A stretch of 64,000 nt of DNA from Alishewanella agri BL06 (GTDB taxonomy: Bacteria > Pseudomonadota > Gammaproteobacteria > Enterobacterales > Alteromonadaceae), in contig NZ_AKKU01000026.1 of the NCBI RefSeq assembly GCF_000272005.1, positions 409,842-473,841 on the forward strand, read 5' to 3'. This document shows, piece after piece, positions 60,635 to 64,000 of this stretch; position 1 is the first letter of the stretch, and every line of letters starts with the position of its first letter. The notes under the pieces were generated by a model. That model was not told where the DNA came from. It saw only the letters and a list, made by a program, of their open reading frames with translations, and ran no database searches. The translations under genes were made by a program, and so were the position numbers.

Positions 60635-60720
60635 GCAGATGTGGTGGAATTGGTAGACACGCAAGCTTCAGGTGTTTGTGCCCACAAGGCGTGAGAGTTC
60701 GAGTCTCTCCATCTGCACCA
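60635..60720 (+). tRNA. tRNA-Leu (anticodon CAG), copy 1
   Basis: An 86-base class II tRNA with CCA encoded. The acceptor arms GCAGATG / CATCTGC pair, the anticodon stem CAAGC / GTTTG encloses TTCAGGT with anticodon CAG, the variable arm has a GCC / GGC stem and the T arm GAGAG-TTCGAGT-CTCTC is intact. It reads CUG codons. Confidence 0.97.
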
Positions 60721-60724
60721 AATT

Positions 60725-60746
60725 AACCGGCCAAGGCCGGTTTTTT
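60725..60746 (+). terminator. Terminator of tRNA-Leu copy 1
   Basis: Stem AACCGG / CCGGTT around CCAAGG, followed by T residues, 4 bases after the CCA end. Confidence 0.92.
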
Positions 60747-60847
60747 GCTTTTTATGTGCCTGCAATCCATCCGGGCATAGCTTTTACCAGCGTTTGGCGT
60801 CGCGCGTTGTAAATTTAAGCAAACAGTAAGATTTTTAAAAAAGCCAG

Positions 60848-60875
60848 TTGACGCTGCTTTTGAAATCGTTATACT
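60848..60875 (+). promoter_or_regulatory. Promoter of tRNA-Leu copy 2
   Basis: TTGACG (60848-60853), a 16-base spacer and TATACT (60870-60875), with the same GCACGCC discriminator as copy 1. It shows the second tRNA is an independent unit. Confidence 0.85.
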
Positions 60876-60912
60876 GCACGCCATGTTGAGCAGCGAAGGC
60901 TGTAAACATAAC

Positions 60913-60998
60913 GCAGATGTGGTGGAATTGGTAGACACGCAAGCTTCAGGTGTTTGTGCCCGCAAGGCGTGAGAGTTCGAGTCTCTCCATCTGCACCA
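60913..60998 (+). tRNA. tRNA-Leu (anticodon CAG), copy 2
   Basis: Identical to copy 1, 278 bases downstream, except for G instead of A in the loop of the variable arm (60962 versus 60684), a neutral position. Structure and anticodon CAG are unchanged and CCA is encoded. Confidence 0.97.
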
Positions 60999-61002
60999 AA
61001 TC

Positions 61003-61025
61003 AACCGGCTTAAGCCGGTTTTTTT
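61003..61025 (+). terminator. Terminator of tRNA-Leu copy 2
   Basis: Stem AACCGGCT / AGCCGGTT with a TA centre, followed by T residues; it just touches the end of the convergent RLAN/RimK gene. Confidence 0.92.
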
Positions 61026-62490
61026 ATCGGTTTAATTCAATGCGCCGGATAAAATCTTCTACCAGCAGATCATAGAGTTTGTTGCCTAAATACAAGTCCT
61101 CGACACCATCATCAATATTGGGGTTGTCATTAACCTCGATAACGAACACTTGCTCACCAGCTTGCTTCAGATCGACACCGTATAAACTGTCACCTATAGG
61201 TTTACAGGCGGCAAGCGCTGCTTGCAACACATGGGCCGGCACCTCTGCAATCGCACAGGTGGCAAAACCACCACTCTGAGTTTTGCCCTTACCGTGCTTA
61301 TAAATCTGCCAGTGATTGCGGGCCATAAAATACTTACAGGCGAATAGTGGCTGACCGTTCAATACGCCAATCCGCCAGTCAAACTCGGTATAGGTATAAC
61401 GCTGGGCCAGGATAATAGCGCTCTGTTCAAACAGGGCATTTAACTGTGCTTTTAACTCGGTCAGAGTAGTGACTTTAACCACACCACGGGAGAAGCTGCC
61501 GTCAGGGATCTTTAGCACCAAAGGTAAGCCAAGCGTATCAGCGGCGCGTTCCAGATTATCTTCGTCTTGCTTAAATAACATTAAACCATCCGGCACCGGT
61601 ACTTTATGCTGCTGAAATAACGTCTGTAGGTATACCTTATTACCACAGCGCAAGATCGAGTTTGGGTCGTCGATGACGGCTAACCCCTCGCGCTCCGCCT
61701 TTACTGCCAGATGAAAGGTATGGTGATTTACGCCTGTGGTTTCGCGAATAAACAGGCCATCAAACTCCGGTAGCCGCTGAATATCCCGGGCTGAAATTAA
61801 TTCAGTATCCATAGCCGCGCGCTTTGCAGCTTTTCGGAATAGCTCCAGCGATTTCGGAGTGCAAGGTGGAAAGGGCTCGTTTGGGTTGGTCAAAACAGCC
61901 AGATCATATTTAAAGCGGGCATTCTTTGGCTCCAGGCGCCAGATTTTGTGACTGTAACGTTCCAACACTTCAGCGAAATGCCCTTGTTCCTGCTCAGTTA
62001 ACTTATGTACCGCACCAATTTTTATGGAACGGATCTGCCAGTGATTCTTTTTACTTAGCTCAACCCGGAGAATGGGAACTGGCAGTGCCTCAAATAAATA
62101 GTTGGCAAATTTACGCAGGGCTTTTGATGAGGTTTCACCAAAATAGATGTTAAACAGCAGTTGCTGTTCGGCAGCATCAGCCAGCGCTTTGTCGAGCAGA
62201 CTTTGTAAGGTGCCGGGAAGTTCTTCGATAAGTTCAGATATTTCAAAGCGATTGAATTTATTGAAAGCTCGCAATGATGGCATAACGTTGTGGCCGCGAG
62301 CTTCTGCGAGTAGTGAGCAGTAGTAACCTGTCCCCAAGTAATGAGACTGACGGCATAGGTTAATAACACGTACCCGTTGTTTTTGTTTCGGTTGCCATTT
62401 TAGATATGCCGGCAGACTCATTACGCCGTCATATTGATAGAAAGGAGCCCAATCTTGCAGTTTATCGACAACAATAACCAGTTTAGCCAT
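61024..62490 (-). CDS. RLAN-domain RimK-like ATP-grasp ligase
   Basis: A 488-residue cytoplasmic protein: an N-terminal RLAN domain (RimK-like ATP-grasp N-terminal, PF14401) over about 1-180, with LVIVVDKLQDW and INLCRQSHYLGTGYYCSLLAEARGH, then a RimK-type ATP-grasp ligase over about 200-480, with FIRETTGVNHHTFHLAVKAEREGLAVIDDPNSILRC, PLVLKIPDGSFSRGVVKV, EFDWRIGVLNGQPLFACKYF and VIEVNDNPNIDDGVED for ATP and Mg. RimK relatives join an amino acid, often glutamate, to a carboxyl group of a peptide or protein. The substrate of this branch is unknown. It is divergent from a GNAT-peptidase gene with 111 bases between, a pairing repeatedly noted for the family. Confidence 0.88.
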   Translation of the reverse strand: MAKLVIVVDKLQDWAPFYQYDGVMSLPAYLKWQPKQKQRVRVINLCRQSHYLGTGYYCSLLAEARGHNVMPSLRAFNKFNRFEISELIEELPGTLQSLLDKALADAAEQQLLFNIYFGETSSKALRKFANYLFEALPVPILRVELSKKNHWQIRSIKIGAVHKLTEQEQGHFAEVLERYSHKIWRLEPKNARFKYDLAVLTNPNEPFPPCTPKSLELFRKAAKRAAMDTELISARDIQRLPEFDGLFIRETTGVNHHTFHLAVKAEREGLAVIDDPNSILRCGNKVYLQTLFQQHKVPVPDGLMLFKQDEDNLERAADTLGLPLVLKIPDGSFSRGVVKVTTLTELKAQLNALFEQSAIILAQRYTYTEFDWRIGVLNGQPLFACKYFMARNHWQIYKHGKGKTQSGGFATCAIAEVPAHVLQAALAACKPIGDSLYGVDLKQAGEQVFVIEVNDNPNIDDGVEDLYLGNKLYDLLVEDFIRRIELNR

Positions 62491-62601
62491 AAGTTAGATC
62501 CTGTCCTCTTACCTGAGAAATTCCCTAAAGTATCGGTAATAAAAGTAAATTCCGCTACTATACTGAGCATAATCAGATATTAGCTTTGAGTACTGTATCG
62601 G

Positions 62602-63717
62602 ATGGATGTTCAACAGGTTATTGAGATCCGGGAAGCGACTAGTCAGGATCTATCGGCATTGCTGGTTATTGAGCTGCAATGTTTTCATAGTGACCGCCTT
62701 AGTCAACGCAGTTTCAGACGTTTTATCTCTGAAAAACGTAGTGATCTCTTTGTGCTATGTTTAGACAAGGAGATAGTAGGTTACTATCTATTGATCTACC
62801 GGCGCGGTAGCAGTATGGCCAGGTTATATTCAATTGCTGTGGTACCGCGTTTGCAAGGGCAAGGTCTGGCCAAGCGTCTGATCGCGGATGCGGAGCAAAA
62901 GGCACTGCTCAGGCATTGTGTGTTATTACGATTAGAAGTGCGGCCTGACAATCAGCCTGCAATAAAATTATACCAAAAGCTTGGCTATCATCCATTTGGC
63001 GTTAAGCTGGATTTTTACGAAGATCATAGTGATGCGTTGTGCCTGCAAAAACAAATTCATCATTATCAGGCCGCGTCCTATACCAGACTGGTGCCTTATA
63101 TTGCGCAAACTACCCCATTTACTTGCGGCCCTGCCTGTCTGCTAATGGCATTTAACTATTTTCAACCCGGGGAATTCAGCCCCGAACATCTGGAAATTGA
63201 ACTATGGCGGGAAGCAACAACGATATTTATGACGTCTGGTCATGGGGGTTGTGGTCCTAGGGGTTTGGCGTTAGCTGCGGCAAAGCGCGGCTTTGTAGTG
63301 CAAATTTATCTGAATCAGGATGGTCCCTTGTTTTTGGATTCGGTGCGTAGTCCTGAAAAAAAGTCGGTGATGCAGCGGGTCTATCAAGCAGATCAAGCTA
63401 AAGTTACGCAACTAGGTTTACCTTTGGTACTAACCGAACCGGATCTCTCTTTAATAAGCAAGCTGCTTAAAGATGGTTATATCTTACTGGCGTTAATCAG
63501 TACCTGGCAGTTTGACCGCTCGAAAGCGCCGCACTGGATAGTGATTTGTGCTGTTGACGCTGACTTTGTCTATATTAACGATCCCGATGTTGAAGATATC
63601 CCCTGGCTTTCACCAACGGAGCGCCACTATATACCAGTGAGTCACCATATCTTTAATAAGGCCTTTGCATACGGTAAAAAGCGTCTGAAAGCTTTGTTAG
63701 CGATTAAAAAGGTCTGA
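62602..63717 (+). CDS. GNAT acetyltransferase fused to a C39-like peptidase
   Basis: A 371-residue two-domain protein. Residues 6-150 are a GNAT acetyltransferase of RimI type (LYSIAVVPRLQGQGLAKRLI for acetyl-CoA, then NQPAIKLYQKLGYHPFG). Residues 160-360 resemble a papain-like C39 peptidase: Cys175 in TPFTCGPACLLMAF, His311 in APHWIVICAVD and Asp327 in INDPDV form a plausible triad. There is no membrane or ABC domain, unlike bacteriocin-exporting C39 peptidases. It is divergently paired with the RLAN ligase, so the two probably build or trim a common peptide. The product is unknown. Confidence 0.88.
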   Translation: MDVQQVIEIREATSQDLSALLVIELQCFHSDRLSQRSFRRFISEKRSDLFVLCLDKEIVGYYLLIYRRGSSMARLYSIAVVPRLQGQGLAKRLIADAEQKALLRHCVLLRLEVRPDNQPAIKLYQKLGYHPFGVKLDFYEDHSDALCLQKQIHHYQAASYTRLVPYIAQTTPFTCGPACLLMAFNYFQPGEFSPEHLEIELWREATTIFMTSGHGGCGPRGLALAAAKRGFVVQIYLNQDGPLFLDSVRSPEKKSVMQRVYQADQAKVTQLGLPLVLTEPDLSLISKLLKDGYILLALISTWQFDRSKAPHWIVICAVDADFVYINDPDVEDIPWLSPTERHYIPVSHHIFNKAFAYGKKRLKALLAIKKV

Positions 63718-63783
63718 AAATAAGCACTTTGCTGCATTTTTCTGCGAACGATCTAAAAACCCGAAGTTTTCTATAAACTCTGC

Positions 63784-63811
63784 TTGCAGCCTCGTTAAAA
63801 CTCCCTATAAT
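63784..63811 (+). promoter_or_regulatory. rrn P1: Strong stable-RNA-type promoter, P1 of a probable rRNA operon
   Basis: TTGCAG (63784-63789), a 16-base spacer and a consensus TATAAT (63806-63811), followed by a GCGCGCC discriminator. No coding sequence follows to the window end, which fits an rRNA leader. Confidence 0.75.
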
Positions 63812-63915
63812 GCGCGCCATGACATGCGGGGCGCGTAGCCGGGTGCTGCGCTAAACGATTTTAGCTGGCAAACCGGGTGAGAAAACGAAGCGCTCAAAAA
63901 TCTTGAAAAAGACGC

Positions 63916-63943
63916 TTGACAGTGAAGTTTAAATCACTAAAAT
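63916..63943 (+). promoter_or_regulatory. rrn P2: Second stable-RNA-type promoter, P2 of a probable rRNA operon
   Basis: TTGACA (63916-63921), a 16-base spacer and TAAAAT (63938-63943), then GGCCGCC. It lies 132 bases downstream of the first promoter, the tandem P1-P2 pattern of rRNA operons. The 16S gene itself would lie beyond the right edge and is not seen. Confidence 0.75.
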
Positions 63944-64000
63944 GGCCGCCTCGCTTCAGGGTGCTGACGAAAGCCACGAAAAGCAGAGTGAGCAGTAAGT

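Noticed and set aside
60635..60998. Integrated element using the tRNA-Leu genes as attachment sites
   Set aside because: There is no integrase, no partial tRNA-end repeat at a distance, and each tRNA is complete with its own promoter and terminator.
60723..61004. 93-codon minus-strand frame
   Set aside because: It covers the second tRNA-Leu gene and both terminators; the frame arises from tRNA antisense.
60723..61025. CRISPR-like repeats
   Set aside because: The only repeated sequences are the two tRNA units; there is no regular short repeat-spacer pattern anywhere in the window.

Overview
The window is a stretch of ordinary chromosome from a free-living, respiratory gammaproteobacterium. 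The best guess from protein resemblance is the Rheinheimera / Alishewanella / Arsukibacterium group or a nearby Alteromonadales-like lineage; this is inference from recalled protein features, not a database search. Pointers are ArcA/ArcB, the gcvA - DUF423 - rlmM gene order, the long Pseudomonas-type isocitrate lyase, TonB-dependent receptors including an Oar-like one, and several c-di-GMP and chemotaxis sensors. I see no insertion sequence, prophage, CRISPR array or attachment site.

Layout. 1-9641: a partial periplasmic-propeller sensor, mtnN with an orphan CbiB-like gene, a pirin, a small outer-membrane barrel, a HopJ-family protein, a PAS chemotaxis receptor beside a YjfB-like small protein, and a DUF2726 protein. 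9832-14242: glyoxylate shunt, aceB and aceA flanking a LysR regulator. 14464-17824: a substrate-binding lipoprotein coupled to a PAS-GGDEF-EAL membrane protein. 17792-22333: tRNA/rRNA modification genes (DTW protein, RluA-type synthase), yaiI, aceK and a CAP-domain protein. 22481-34018: a YfcC-type permease, a membrane spermidine-synthase-like protein, and a four-gene operon (TonB receptor, YfcC permease, isoaspartyl dipeptidase, secreted cyanophycinase) that reads as a cyanophycin or beta-aspartyl dipeptide utilisation system. 34474-40360: gltBD. 40897-45725: arcB and arcA convergent and abutting, then an orphan histidine kinase. 45862-52862: housekeeping RNA and DNA maintenance genes (trmB, rsmC, mutY, yggX, gcvA, rlmM). 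52859-57578: a secreted EEP-family phosphoesterase and an Oar-like receptor. 57699-60525: nucleoside salvage operon (udk, nupC) ending in a 2-oxoglutarate/Fe(II) oxygenase. 60551-61025: two tandem tRNA-Leu(CAG) units. 61024-63717: divergent RLAN/RimK-type ligase and GNAT-C39 peptidase genes. 63784-64000: tandem strong promoters that probably drive an rRNA operon starting beyond the right edge.

How the genes fit together. Several segments concern carbon and nitrogen from scavenged material: the glyoxylate bypass with its switch AceK lets acetate be assimilated. The cyanophycin operon would yield aspartate and arginine. GOGAT handles ammonium assimilation, and ArcAB sets respiratory gene expression. 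The most interesting candidates are the cyanophycin operon (whose dipeptidase lacks one expected metal-ligand histidine), the RLAN/ATP-grasp plus GNAT-C39 pair of unknown product, and the lipoprotein/EAL sensor pair resembling the NspS-MbaA arrangement.
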